Positions 42,530 through 51,126 of a stretch of DNA of 64,000 nt are shown here, piece after piece. The notes below the pieces were generated by a model. That model saw only the letters and a program-made list of their open reading frames with translations, made no database searches and was not told where the DNA came from. Made by a program: the position numbers and the translations under genes. Position 1 is the first letter of the stretch; every line of letters starts with the position of its first letter. The DNA is from Marasmitruncus massiliensis (GTDB lineage Bacteria > Bacillota > Clostridia > Oscillospirales > Ruminococcaceae), in NCBI RefSeq assembly GCF_900186535.1, contig NZ_FYDE01000005.1:1588895-1652894 (forward strand), written 5' to 3'.

Positions 42530-43608
42530 TTAAGCCGGCTTCATCGCTATGCAATTTGAGATGTAAATATTGCTTTTACGCTGATGTAAGCAACCTGCGG
42601 CAGATACACAGCTTCGGAGTGATGCAGCCTGCCACTACACAAAAAGTGCTCGAAAACATCTATTGTGATCTGCAGCCGGGTGACCGCATCACTTTTGCCT
42701 TTCAGGGCGGGGAGCCGACCTTGGCGGGGCTGGATTATTTCCGTGATTTTGTTTCTCAGGCAGCAAAACAGGACCGTCGTGTGCAGGTAAGCTATGCGCT
42801 GCAGACCAACGCGATACTGCTGGATGAAGCGTGGTGTTCGTTTTTAGGGGAAAATCATTTCCTTGTGGGGATTTCTCTGGATATGGCTGCGGTATACCAT
42901 GACGCAAATCGGGTAGACGCGCAGGGAAAGGGAACTTATAACCGGGTAATAGCGGCAAAGAGAATGCTGGAACAGTACCGCGTGGATTATAATGTGCTTG
43001 CTGTGCTTACCTCCAAGTTGGCGCGCCATCCCACGCAGGTATGGAATTATCTGCTGAAAGAACAGATTCATTATGTACAGTTTATTCCCTGTCTGGACGA
43101 TTTGCAGGAGAGCGGTGCTCCCTATGCACTGACTCCGAAACGGTTTGCGGAATTTTATAAAGGGCTTTTTCCGCTGTGGAAGCGCGCATACGAAAACGGA
43201 ACTTATATCAGCATCAAGCTGTTTGACGATATCATGAACCTGTTGGCAAGCGGGCAATCTACGGCCTGCGGCATGACCGGAGAATGCCAGCATCAGTTTA
43301 TAGTGGAGGCAGACGGCGGTGTATATCCCTGCGATTTTTTTGTTCTGGATGAATACAAGCTGGGAAATTTGACTGAAAATACATTGCGTGAACTGTATGA
43401 AAGTCGGACAGCGGCAGATTTTATAGGCCGACCGCATAGAAAACCTCAGCTTTGTGCTGACTGCCGTTTCGAGCCAATCTGCCATGGAGGCTGCAAGCGG
43501 CAGCAAAGTGCGGTTTGCTGTCAGGGAAAGGATTCCTATTGCGGATATCGTGATTTTCTAGAGGCAGTATGGCCTTCTCTGGCGCAGCTGGCAAACAGAA
43601 TGAGATAA
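42526..43608 (+). CDS. Radical SAM anaerobic sulfatase-maturase-type enzyme
   Basis: A 360-residue radical SAM enzyme. CNLRCKYCF holds the Cx3Cx2C [4Fe-4S] site; FAFQGGEPTLAG is the SAM-binding GGEP motif. A SPASM domain follows (about residues 250-350) with CGMTGECQHQF, GVYPCDFFV and CADCRFEPICHGGC. This is the anSME pattern, enzymes that oxidise a Cys or Ser of a sulfatase to formylglycine; related SPASM enzymes modify peptides. No sulfatase or peptide precursor is nearby. The start is unsettled: the ATG at 42526 has no ribosome-binding site of its own. Confidence 0.88.
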   Translation: MIKPASSLCNLRCKYCFYADVSNLRQIHSFGVMQPATTQKVLENIYCDLQPGDRITFAFQGGEPTLAGLDYFRDFVSQAAKQDRRVQVSYALQTNAILLDEAWCSFLGENHFLVGISLDMAAVYHDANRVDAQGKGTYNRVIAAKRMLEQYRVDYNVLAVLTSKLARHPTQVWNYLLKEQIHYVQFIPCLDDLQESGAPYALTPKRFAEFYKGLFPLWKRAYENGTYISIKLFDDIMNLLASGQSTACGMTGECQHQFIVEADGGVYPCDFFVLDEYKLGNLTENTLRELYESRTAADFIGRPHRKPQLCADCRFEPICHGGCKRQQSAVCCQGKDSYCGYRDFLEAVWPSLAQLANRMR

Positions 43609-43618
43609 TAAGAGTTAA

Positions 43619-43741
43619 AAAGAAGTCCCTGTCGTTGCCTTTTTAAACCCGACGGTTGAGGAATATCTTTGCCGCTTAATAGAGGAAAACAACGCTCCGG
43701 AAGAACAGTTTGAACGGATGCAGCTGCAGGCATATCGCTAA
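43619..43741 (+). pseudogene. Open 3' fragment of an unrecognised gene
   Basis: Open frame of 40 residues (PTVEEYLCRLIEENNAPEEQ inside it) ending in TAA just before the terminator, with a stop codon directly upstream and no start. It looks like the tail of a helical protein lost by deletion, perhaps a transposon or mobilisation protein; the parent family is not recognised. Confidence 0.4.
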
Positions 43742-43746
43742 AGGGG

Positions 43747-43778
43747 ACAGCCGACGGTATTATCCGTCGGCTGTTTTA
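43747..43778. terminator. Terminator shared by the radical SAM and LysR genes
   Basis: Perfect 11-bp stem (43747-43757 with 43764-43774) and TTTT. The last codons of the LysR gene lie within it. Confidence 0.7.
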
Positions 43779-44647
43779 ACATGCGAGCAGATCGCAATCA
43801 TATCTTTAGCGCTCTGAGTCAGAAATTTATTTTTATGATAAATGATACTGAAATGACGTTTGAAAGAAACATCTTTCAGCTGGAATTTACTGATTTCTTT
43901 TCTGTCGAGGCTGTCTTTTACCAGGAGAAACGGCAAAACAGAGATTCCTAAATTGGCCTGTACCGCCTTTATAATGGCCTGCGTACTGATACTTTCCCAG
44001 GAAGGGATGATTTCCATGCCGTGTGCGGTTATAACACTGTCAAACAATTCCCGCCCTGCGCTTCCTACTTCCCTTAAGAGGAAAGGCTGGTCATCCAGTT
44101 CCCTGATATCAATATCTGTCCTATTGGCAAATGGGTGAACGTTGGAACAGATCATAACCAACTCATCATCATGGAATGTTTGGGTTATGATATAATTGCT
44201 GTGAGTAATCCCTTCTATTAAGCCAAGGTCAACTTTATTCTCGTAGACATATTGCTGGATTTTATCTGAATTGTCTATCATTGCTTTTACTTCCATATGC
44301 GGATGAAGTTTTTTAAAAGCAGTAACATACTGCGGCAGAAGATAATTGCCGATGGTAATGCTTGCACCGACCCGGATTATGCCGATAGCATCAAAATTTT
44401 TGACCTCTTTTTCCAATTCTTCAAATGCTCCGACGATATGGGTGGCATATTGCAAAAAATATTTACCTGTCTCTGTTATATACAGCCTCTTTGCAATCCT
44501 GTCGAATAATTTGATCCCATAATAGTTTTCCAACTCCGATATAGCAAGGCTGACAGCGGGCTGTGCAAGGAACAGCTTTTCACCCGCAGCGGTTGCGCTG
44601 CCTGTTTCACAAACTGTTACAAAAATCTTTAAATGGCGAAGCGTCAT
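43760..44647 (-). CDS. LysR-family transcriptional regulator
   Basis: A 295-residue LysR protein. The winged HTH is at residues 1-60 (MTLRHLKIFVTVCETGSATA and FLAQPAVSLAISELE), followed by the two-lobed effector domain with GASITIGNYLLP and VGSAGRELF. It is divergent from the chromate transporter genes and probably controls them through the palindrome between the two. The effector is not known; in this regulator group it is often a small anion. Confidence 0.9.
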   Translation of the reverse strand: MTLRHLKIFVTVCETGSATAAGEKLFLAQPAVSLAISELENYYGIKLFDRIAKRLYITETGKYFLQYATHIVGAFEELEKEVKNFDAIGIIRVGASITIGNYLLPQYVTAFKKLHPHMEVKAMIDNSDKIQQYVYENKVDLGLIEGITHSNYIITQTFHDDELVMICSNVHPFANRTDIDIRELDDQPFLLREVGSAGRELFDSVITAHGMEIIPSWESISTQAIIKAVQANLGISVLPFLLVKDSLDRKEISKFQLKDVSFKRHFSIIYHKNKFLTQSAKDMIAICSHVKTADG

Positions 44648-44669
44648 GACAGTCTCCTGTTATATCGAA

Positions 44670-44692
44670 TATATTATGAACTACATAATATA
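44670..44692. promoter_or_regulatory. LysR-type operator between lysR and chromate transporter genes
   Basis: TATATTATG (44670-44678), 5 bases, CATAATATA (44684-44692): a perfect 9-bp inverted repeat containing the T-N11-A form of LysR boxes, in a 106-base divergent promoter region. Confidence 0.7.
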
Positions 44693-44753
44693 ATACTATT
44701 TTACTTATATAATTGCAACCGATATACTAAACTATACAGGGAGGATTGATTTT

Positions 44754-45335
44754 GTGGAGAATAAAGCACATATCTATAGAAAGCTGTTTAGTTCCACTTT
44801 GTACTTAAGCACTTTTACCTTTGGCGGAGGATATGTCATTATTTCGCTGATGAAGAAAAAATTTGTGGATGAGTTAAAGTGGATGGAAGAAGAAGAGATG
44901 CTGAATCTTGCGGCAATTGCGCAATCTTCTCCCGGAGCGGTTGCTGTGAATGCGTCTATTTTGCTCGGCTATCGTATTGCCGGTATATTGGGAGCTGTGG
45001 TTACGATTCTGGGTACCGTGCTTCCGCCTCTGATTATCATTTCAGTGATTTCATTTTTTTATGCGGCCTTCCGTGATAATGCTGTGGTCAATGCGGTTCT
45101 GAAAGGAATGCAGTCCGGGGTAGCGGCAGTCATCGCTGATGTGGTATATAGTCTCGGGAAAAATATTTCAAAAGAGAAAGATGTGGTATCTGTCCTTGTG
45201 ATGATTGTGGCTTTTGCCGCGACCTTTTTCTTCAAAATAAACGTTATGTATATCATTTTATGCTGTGGCTGTATCGGAGCCGCAAAAGTGATCCTGCACG
45301 AGAAAAAAGCGAAAAAGGGTGGCCAGGTACAATGA
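44754..45335 (+). CDS. Chromate transporter, N-terminal-half subunit
   Basis: A 193-residue membrane protein of the chromate ion transporter (CHR) family. TFGGGYVIISLMKKKFVDEL is the conserved TFGGG block, and AQSSPGAVAVNASILLGYRI matches the second. It is a half-size CHR protein; two such halves pair to make the transporter. The start is GTG after GGGAGG. The gene overlaps its partner by four bases. The physiological anion may be sulfate, chromate or another oxyanion. Confidence 0.88.
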   Translation: MENKAHIYRKLFSSTLYLSTFTFGGGYVIISLMKKKFVDELKWMEEEEMLNLAAIAQSSPGAVAVNASILLGYRIAGILGAVVTILGTVLPPLIIISVISFFYAAFRDNAVVNAVLKGMQSGVAAVIADVVYSLGKNISKEKDVVSVLVMIVAFAATFFFKINVMYIILCCGCIGAAKVILHEKKAKKGGQVQ

Positions 45336-45895
45336 TATTTTTAAAACTGTTTTGGAGCTTCTTTCAAGTTGGATTATGCAGTATCGGCGGCGGTTTGGCA
45401 GCAATGCCCTTAATTCAAAGCCAGATCGTGGACCTGCACCATTGGCTGACGCTTACAGAGTTTACAGATTTGATCACCATCGCGGAAATGACCCCCGGTC
45501 CTATTGCAATTAACTCGGCGACATTCGTCGGGATTCGTATCGCCGGTATTCCCGGGGCGCTAATTGCTACCTTTGGCTGCCTTCTTCCTTCCTGCGCAAT
45601 CGTTTCGCTGTTGGCTTGGCTCTATTTCAAATATAGCAATTTAACAGTTATACAGGGTATTCTGGCGGGATTGAGACCGGCTGTAGTCGCTTTGATTGCG
45701 GCGGCAGGGCTTACCATTTTTATTTTATCTGTCTGGGGCGAACAAGGTATTTCCTGGAATATGGCTTCCATTAATTACACTGCGGTTCTTCTGTTTGCTG
45801 CGGCTGTGTTCATTTTGAGAAAGTGGAAGCCGAATCCTATTTTTGTGATGTTGGGTTCGGGAATTGTTGGAGGTGTACTCTATTTATTGATATAG
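45332..45895 (+). CDS. Chromate transporter, second half subunit
   Basis: A 187-residue CHR family protein, the partner of the preceding gene. FFQVGLCSIGGGLAAMPLI and ITIAEMTPGPIAINSATFVG are the family motifs. The ATG at 45332 lies in an ATGA overlap, so both halves are made from one transcript. A terminator lies about 45 bases downstream. Confidence 0.88.
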   Translation: MIFLKLFWSFFQVGLCSIGGGLAAMPLIQSQIVDLHHWLTLTEFTDLITIAEMTPGPIAINSATFVGIRIAGIPGALIATFGCLLPSCAIVSLLAWLYFKYSNLTVIQGILAGLRPAVVALIAAAGLTIFILSVWGEQGISWNMASINYTAVLLFAAAVFILRKWKPNPIFVMLGSGIVGGVLYLLI

Positions 45896-45941
45896 GAGAT
45901 ATTGGAGCACCAGTTAAACCGGGATTTTTTATCTGTAATAG

Positions 45942-45984
45942 CACTGTCCGGCGATGCACAAGCAACACCGGACAGTGTTTTTTC
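45942..45984 (+). terminator. Terminator of the chromate transporter operon
   Basis: Perfect 10-bp stem CACTGTCCGG (45942-45951) with CCGGACAGTG (45968-45977), and six T. Confidence 0.8.
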
Positions 45985-46420
45985 TGTCTACTTTCTATTG
46001 ACCAGTTCACTATGCAGGTGGATTTTCTTTGTACAATAAAATATGCAAATTAAAATGGGCAAGGTTGCAGCATTTCGGTAGAATATGGTTGCTACATACA
46101 AGTTCAGCGAAAGGAAGACTGCAAATGTGTCCAAGAAGATTGTACACATTTATCCTGGCGGTTCTTAGCTCAAACAATTATCAGGTTATCCCATTGACAT
46201 GTCTGATGCCTGCAGTAAAATGTAATCAAAGGCTCCTCCGCCGTTTGTATTTTAATCGGTTTTGGTGCCATGTTTCGGCAGGTTTGTGCACTGCGCAAAA
46301 GGGAGGAAGCTGGCATCATTGCTGTCGCATGTCTTTGCAAACCCGGAGACAGTCGGACGCAATGTCTGATGCAGGCGAAGCGCCTGGGGCAAAAAGTTTG
46401 AAGACAAAGGGGTATTCTGT
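45985..46420. other. Intergenic region with two short open fragments and a promoter
   Basis: No convincing gene. A 27-codon frame (46085-46168) and a 43-codon frame (46270-46401; it includes EEAGIIAVACLCKPGDS) look like degraded remains, neither recognised. A promoter TTGACA (46194-46199), 16 bases, TAAAAT (46216-46221) probably drives the nitroreductase with a leader of about 190 bases. Confidence 0.4.
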
Positions 46421-47062
46421 ATGAACGTAATAGAAGCAATGAACGCCCGGCACTCCATCAGGGCATTCCTTTCAACGCCCGTTGAGAAGGAGAAACTGGG
46501 TGCCGTATTGGAGGCGGCCGCCCGCACCCCCTCCTGGGCCAACTCGCAGCCGTGGGAGGTATTTGTCGCCACAGGCGACACCTTGGTTAGAATAAAAAAC
46601 GCTTATCAGCAAAAGTATGCTGGAAAGGTCGCTGCCACGCCGGAAACGCCGCGGCCTACCGGGTGGACGGAGGCTGCGAAAAAACGCCAGCAGCTGCGCC
46701 CCGACATGGTGCGCGACTGCGGCGATGCTGCGGAGCAGTTCGGTGCACTCAATCAATCCATGTTCAACGCGCCCGCAGTCATCTATGTTTGCATGGATAA
46801 GGTTTTGTCCCATTGGTCGCTCTATGATATCGGCGCGTATGCGCAGAGCCTGATGCTGGCGGCGATGGAGCAGGGCCTTTCCACCATTCCGGCGATAACT
46901 CTTGTGCAGTATCCTGACGTATTGCGGCACGAGTTGGAAATTCCCGATAATCTCAAGCTCACGATCGGCATTGCAATCGGGTACGCCGATAAGAACAATA
47001 AGATCAACAACTTTGTCAGCGGCAGAAGTTCCGTCGGTGAGACTGTACATTTCTGCGGCTAA
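46421..47062 (+). CDS. Nitroreductase family protein
   Basis: A 213-residue flavoprotein of the nitroreductase family: MNAIxxRHSIRAF-type start (AMNARHSIRAFLSTPVE), ARTPSWANSQPWEVFV for FMN binding, and GAYAQSLMLAAMEQGLSTIP. It likely reduces nitroaromatics, quinones or flavins with NAD(P)H and FMN as cofactor. A good AAGGGG ribosome-binding site precedes the ATG. Function beyond the family is not determined. Confidence 0.9.
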   Translation: MNVIEAMNARHSIRAFLSTPVEKEKLGAVLEAAARTPSWANSQPWEVFVATGDTLVRIKNAYQQKYAGKVAATPETPRPTGWTEAAKKRQQLRPDMVRDCGDAAEQFGALNQSMFNAPAVIYVCMDKVLSHWSLYDIGAYAQSLMLAAMEQGLSTIPAITLVQYPDVLRHELEIPDNLKLTIGIAIGYADKNNKINNFVSGRSSVGETVHFCG

Positions 47063-47142
47063 TGGCTGGGAGATATGCTGTACAATCCCTGTCAGATATC
47101 GATATTATCCAACAAAATAAGTTTTGAAGGAGTCTGCTGATA

Positions 47143-47733
47143 ATGGCGAAGCTCTTATATCAGGGGCACGGAAGTTGCCGAATCACCACCCAAAGCGGGA
47201 CAGTAATCTATCTTGATCCGTATGCGGGGGAAGGTTATGACCGTCCGGCGGATTTGATCCTGATTACACATGAGCATTCGGATCATAATAAAGTGTCGAT
47301 TGTTACAAAAAAGCCAGGCACTCGCATTATCCGTGCGGCTGACGCGCTGAAAAACGGCGCGTACAGGTCTTTTATAATCGGCGACATAAAGATTGAAGCT
47401 GTAGAGGCTTATAATAGCAACCACAGAAAAGACGAGTGCGTCGGTTATATTTTGACGATGGATTTCGTGTCGCTATATGCAGCGGGCGATACTTCAGAGA
47501 CAGAGCAGATGAAAGACATGAAATCCCGCTGTCTGGATTGGGTACTGTTGCCGATAGACGGGATTTATAATATGGGTGCCGCGGAGGCTTCACGATGCGC
47601 AGCTTTAATAGGTGCAAAGCATACCGTTCCGATTCATATGAAGCCAGGAGGGCTTTTCAACAGGTCGGCAGCCGAAGCTTTGCATTCTTCCGGAAGGGTT
47701 ATCGTTGAGCCGGGGGAAATCATTGAGCTTTAA
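47143..47733 (+). CDS. MBL-fold metallo-hydrolase, UlaG-like
   Basis: A 196-residue metallo-beta-lactamase-fold protein. LYQGHGSCRI at the start, ITHEHSDHN with the HxHxDH metal motif, YNSNHRKDECVGYIL with the next His, and AAGDTSE and PIHMK complete the site. It is the small UlaG-like type, with hydrolase activity on an unknown substrate. The ATG follows GAAGGAG. It lies just before an RND-pump relic. Confidence 0.88.
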   Translation: MAKLLYQGHGSCRITTQSGTVIYLDPYAGEGYDRPADLILITHEHSDHNKVSIVTKKPGTRIIRAADALKNGAYRSFIIGDIKIEAVEAYNSNHRKDECVGYILTMDFVSLYAAGDTSETEQMKDMKSRCLDWVLLPIDGIYNMGAAEASRCAALIGAKHTVPIHMKPGGLFNRSAAEALHSSGRVIVEPGEIIEL

Positions 47734-47775
47734 GCGGATGATACTTGAGGCATCCCTCACGCATGAAGAGTAATC

Positions 47776-48036
47776 TTGTCGAGGGACCAATTGAGATCCC
47801 CGCCATTATCCGCAATACTCATGTCCGCACCGACCACTGTGTTTGGTATGTTGCCAGTGGCACTTGAAGTTGGCTCCGGAACGGAAATGATGCAAGGCAT
47901 GGCGGTCATTATCATCGGCGGCTTGTTGGCAGGAACAATTCTTACATTGCTTGTATTACCTGGTTTCTGTCTGCTATTTAATAAAAAACAGCGTTCTCAA
48001 GAGAAAAGCTTGCTTAATGATTGGGTGATTTTTTAA
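47776..48036 (+). pseudogene. C-terminal relic of an RND (AcrB/HAE1-type) efflux pump
   Basis: About 75 residues match the last two or three helices of RND transporters: LSAILMSAPTTVFGMLPVAL, GSGTEMMQGMAVIIIGGLLA, and LTLLVLPGFCLLF. A full pump has about 1030 residues, so more than 90 percent is missing. The 5' breakpoint is about 47790. It has no adaptor-protein gene beside it. It is a deletion scar. Confidence 0.85.
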
Positions 48037-48074
48037 AGTCCCATCTCCAAAGAAGATGGGACTTTAATATTTTA
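48035..48074 (+). terminator. Terminator of the former RND gene
   Basis: Perfect 12-bp stem AAAGTCCCATCT (48035-48046) with its complement (48054-48065), then AATATTTTATA. The T-run is interrupted. Confidence 0.6.
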
Positions 48075-48290
48075 TAGGACATCATGGGGTTTTTAGTCCA
48101 TTATTAATGGGTTCGTGCTATGGATTGATTATTAATTTGTGCACACTTAAGCAGTGACAAATTAAAACAGATGGCAATCAGACCCGATAAAACGGGCAAG
48201 TTCAAAATGCAACACAGGGCAGTGCTGCATTTACTTCGAACCGAAAGTTCTCCGCTTTCAGTTTATGTATCGACTTCTGAGACCTGCCAA

Positions 48291-49085
48291 TTACTCCGGA
48301 TTCATAAAAGCATAGTCGCGCCATTTGCTTGGCGCACATTTTTTTTGTTTTATGAACGCACGATAAAAAGACGATACGTCCAGATATCCGACTTCAAATG
48401 CGATGTCGTTAATCGTTCGGTTGGTATCCAGCATCATCTGACAAGCCTGTTCTATACGAAGTTTTGTGAGATACTGATGTGGAGTAATATGCAGCTGCTG
48501 GCGAAATAGTCTCGTAATGTATACCTTTGATAGATGGAAATCACTGGCCATTTGTTCCAGTGTTTGCGAGAACATATAGTGATGGGATAGATAATGTTCC
48601 ATCTTTCGCAATAGACGCTGAGAGTGAGATCCCGTGTTTTGCGAGTTGTACAATCGAGACAACACTGAAAAAAACAATGCGTTGCAGGCGACTTGATTGC
48701 AATAAAAAGACCGCTCAACACTAAACAATTCCTGCAGAACCGGCAGTAGCTGCTCAATCTCTATCCTTCCCTTTAACGGCAGTGCTGCATTGCCGTTCTC
48801 AGCGAAGGCACCGTAAAAATGTATGAAGTAATAGGAAGGGGCACGGCTGGCCTCTCTTCCCTCCTGGAATAGACCGCTGCGCTGGATATACCATTGGCCG
48901 CGTTGCAAAATAACGCGCCTTCCGTCCTCATAAAAAATCAATTCTCCGTCCAGCATAATGATTAATACATGAAAATTGCATGTCCGGGTGATGTGAACTT
49001 CGCCCGGAGAAAAAGTACGTATATTTGTTTTAATAAATTCCGGCAATGTATTCATATCCAATCTAAGTAAGCGCTTATCTTCCAT
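48291..49085 (-). CDS. AraC-family transcriptional regulator
   Basis: A 264-residue activator. The N-terminal cupin-like half (residues 20-100: GEVHITRTCNFHVLIIMLDG) senses an effector; the C-terminal AraC/XylS half has two HTH motifs, MASDFHLSKVYITRLFRQ and NRTINDIAFEVGYLDVSSFY. It is divergent from the GH127-like gene and probably activates that operon in response to a sugar or sugar acid. Confidence 0.9.
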   Translation of the reverse strand: MEDKRLLRLDMNTLPEFIKTNIRTFSPGEVHITRTCNFHVLIIMLDGELIFYEDGRRVILQRGQWYIQRSGLFQEGREASRAPSYYFIHFYGAFAENGNAALPLKGRIEIEQLLPVLQELFSVERSFYCNQVACNALFFSVLSRLYNSQNTGSHSQRLLRKMEHYLSHHYMFSQTLEQMASDFHLSKVYITRLFRQQLHITPHQYLTKLRIEQACQMMLDTNRTINDIAFEVGYLDVSSFYRAFIKQKKCAPSKWRDYAFMNPE

Positions 49086-49239
49086 GATACGCCCCCCTCG
49101 TTGCTGATTTTATCAAATCGTAAGCAAAATAGCAAGAAACTATTTCGTTTTGGCATTGTTTTTGTACTATTTACACTGTATTTAACCCTCGGTTTTCTAT
49201 ATAATACAGGAAAACATGGATTTAACTGGGGGTCATTTG

Positions 49240-51126
49240 ATGCTGAGGCAGCTTTTCTTTTCGCAATATACATCATCGGAATTATCCGCAACGGGCTGGT
49301 TGCGTAAACAGCTGGAGATTCAGGCTCGTGGGCTTGGAGGCAATCTGGATAAAATCTGGCCGGATGTCCGTGACAGCAAATGGGTTGGAGGCAATAAAGA
49401 AGGGTGGGAGCGGGTGCCGTATTGGCTGGATGGTTTTATCCCTCTGGCGTGGCTCTTGAACGATGAAAAAATGAAAGCCCGTGCAAAGAAATACATAGAT
49501 GCCATTTTGCAGGGGCAAAAAGAAGACGGTTGGCTGTGCCCATGTGCTGACGATGACAGGGGACAATACGATATGTGGGCGTTTTTCCTAATCTGCAAGG
49601 TACTCGTCGTTTACCATGACTGTACGAGCGACGAACGGATTGAAGGAGCGATCTATCGGGGAATGAAGCAGCTTAACCGACATATCGAACGTCATACATT
49701 GTTTAAATGGGCTGCCACACGATGGTACGAGTGTCTGATCCCACTGTTTTGGCTGTATGAGCGCCGACCGGAGTGTTGGATGGAGGACCTCGCATTCAAA
49801 TTACATGCACAAGGAGTTGATTTTGAAAAAGTATTTACCTTTTGGCGATTTGAACAGCCCTATAAGCGGGATCGTTGGAGTCAGATGACACATGTGGTAA
49901 ACATTGCCATGTGTCTAAAATCCAAGGCGCTGATTTCCAGATTGACCGGAGAAGATCCCAATGCATTTGCACAAAAAGCGATAAAGATTCTGCTAAAGGA
50001 TCATGGCATGGCAGTAGGGCACTTCACCGGAGATGAATGTCTTGCCGGCAGATCTCCGCTGCAAGGCTCGGAATTATGCTCCGTTGTAGAGGCGATGTAT
50101 TCGTACGAGTGGCTTTTGATGCTGACTGGAGACAGCACATGGGCCGAGCGGCTGGAAAATGCGGCCTACAATGCTCTGCCTGCCGCCATTAGCCCGGATA
50201 TGTGGACACATCAGTATGATCAGATGACAAATCAGATCGAATGCAGCAGATTTGCAGAGGAGACGCGTCCGTTTTTAACCAACTGCGGAGAATCCCACCT
50301 GTTTGGGTTAGAACCGGAGTATGGCTGCTGCACCGCTAATTTCAGTCAGGGATGGCCGAAATTTGCACTTTCCACATTTATGCGGGCATCGGACGGCATC
50401 GCTGTCGGTGCAATTGCTCCATCTATTCTGCACACAACGTATAATAACGCCTCAGTCGTTGTCGAAAACATTACAGAATATCCGTTCAGGGATGGATATT
50501 CTATCCGGATAACCACGGACCGCCCTGTCGTATTTACGTTGCACTTGCGCATCGTATCATTTGCAAAATCCGCTGCCGTGGATGGAAAAAAGATTAAAAT
50601 TCCAGCGGACGGCTGGTTTCAACTGCGTCAGAATTGGCAAGGAGAACAAACCATATCCATTGCTTTTGAATTTGTGCCGGTTCTCAGCAGCTGGAATGAA
50701 GGGCTCCACTGTGTGCGCAGAGGACCGTTACTGTACGCGCTTCCCATAGGGGAACGTTGGGAGCGAAACCAATACATAAAAAATGGAGTTGAGCGAAAGC
50801 ATCCATACTGCGATTATGAAATATTTCCAACATCCAAATGGAACTATGGATTCGTTGGGGATAAATTCCGATTTGAGCCCTATCCGATTGATGATATTCC
50901 ATTCAACCCTGATACGCCACCCACCGGATTGTATGCTGATTTGGCGGAAGTTGAGTGGCCGTATGAAAATGGCCATTGTGCATCGCTCCCTACGGGACAC
51001 ACAGCTCTTTCGGCCGCGCACTCCAAACGGTTGATCCCTTATGGCTGTACAAACCTGCGTATGACCGAGATGCCGCTGATTCAGATGGGTGCTGGGATTA
51101 AGAATGAAAAGGAGGAATCACAATGA
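49240..51126 (+). CDS. GH127-like (DUF1680) glycoside hydrolase, beta-L-arabinofuranosidase type
   Basis: A 628-residue protein of the DUF1680/GH127 family. The alpha/alpha barrel shows WKQLEI-type start and KEGWERVPYWLDGFIPLAWL; the metal-site residues of the family appear as Glu and Cys in GSELCSVVEAM and the vicinal cysteines in GCCTANFSQGWPKF. GH127 enzymes bind zinc with these residues and one Cys acts as nucleophile. The C-terminal beta-sandwich follows. No signal peptide, so it works in the cytoplasm on imported sugar. The ATG at 49240 follows GGGGG. It overlaps the next gene by four bases. Confidence 0.88.
   Translation: MLRQLFFSQYTSSELSATGWLRKQLEIQARGLGGNLDKIWPDVRDSKWVGGNKEGWERVPYWLDGFIPLAWLLNDEKMKARAKKYIDAILQGQKEDGWLCPCADDDRGQYDMWAFFLICKVLVVYHDCTSDERIEGAIYRGMKQLNRHIERHTLFKWAATRWYECLIPLFWLYERRPECWMEDLAFKLHAQGVDFEKVFTFWRFEQPYKRDRWSQMTHVVNIAMCLKSKALISRLTGEDPNAFAQKAIKILLKDHGMAVGHFTGDECLAGRSPLQGSELCSVVEAMYSYEWLLMLTGDSTWAERLENAAYNALPAAISPDMWTHQYDQMTNQIECSRFAEETRPFLTNCGESHLFGLEPEYGCCTANFSQGWPKFALSTFMRASDGIAVGAIAPSILHTTYNNASVVVENITEYPFRDGYSIRITTDRPVVFTLHLRIVSFAKSAAVDGKKIKIPADGWFQLRQNWQGEQTISIAFEFVPVLSSWNEGLHCVRRGPLLYALPIGERWERNQYIKNGVERKHPYCDYEIFPTSKWNYGFVGDKFRFEPYPIDDIPFNPDTPPTGLYADLAEVEWPYENGHCASLPTGHTALSAAHSKRLIPYGCTNLRMTEMPLIQMGAGIKNEKEESQ

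Noticed and set aside
46029-46424. 131-codon open frame before the nitroreductase
   Set aside because: No ribosome-binding site, crosses the probable promoter at 46194, and has no recognisable domain.
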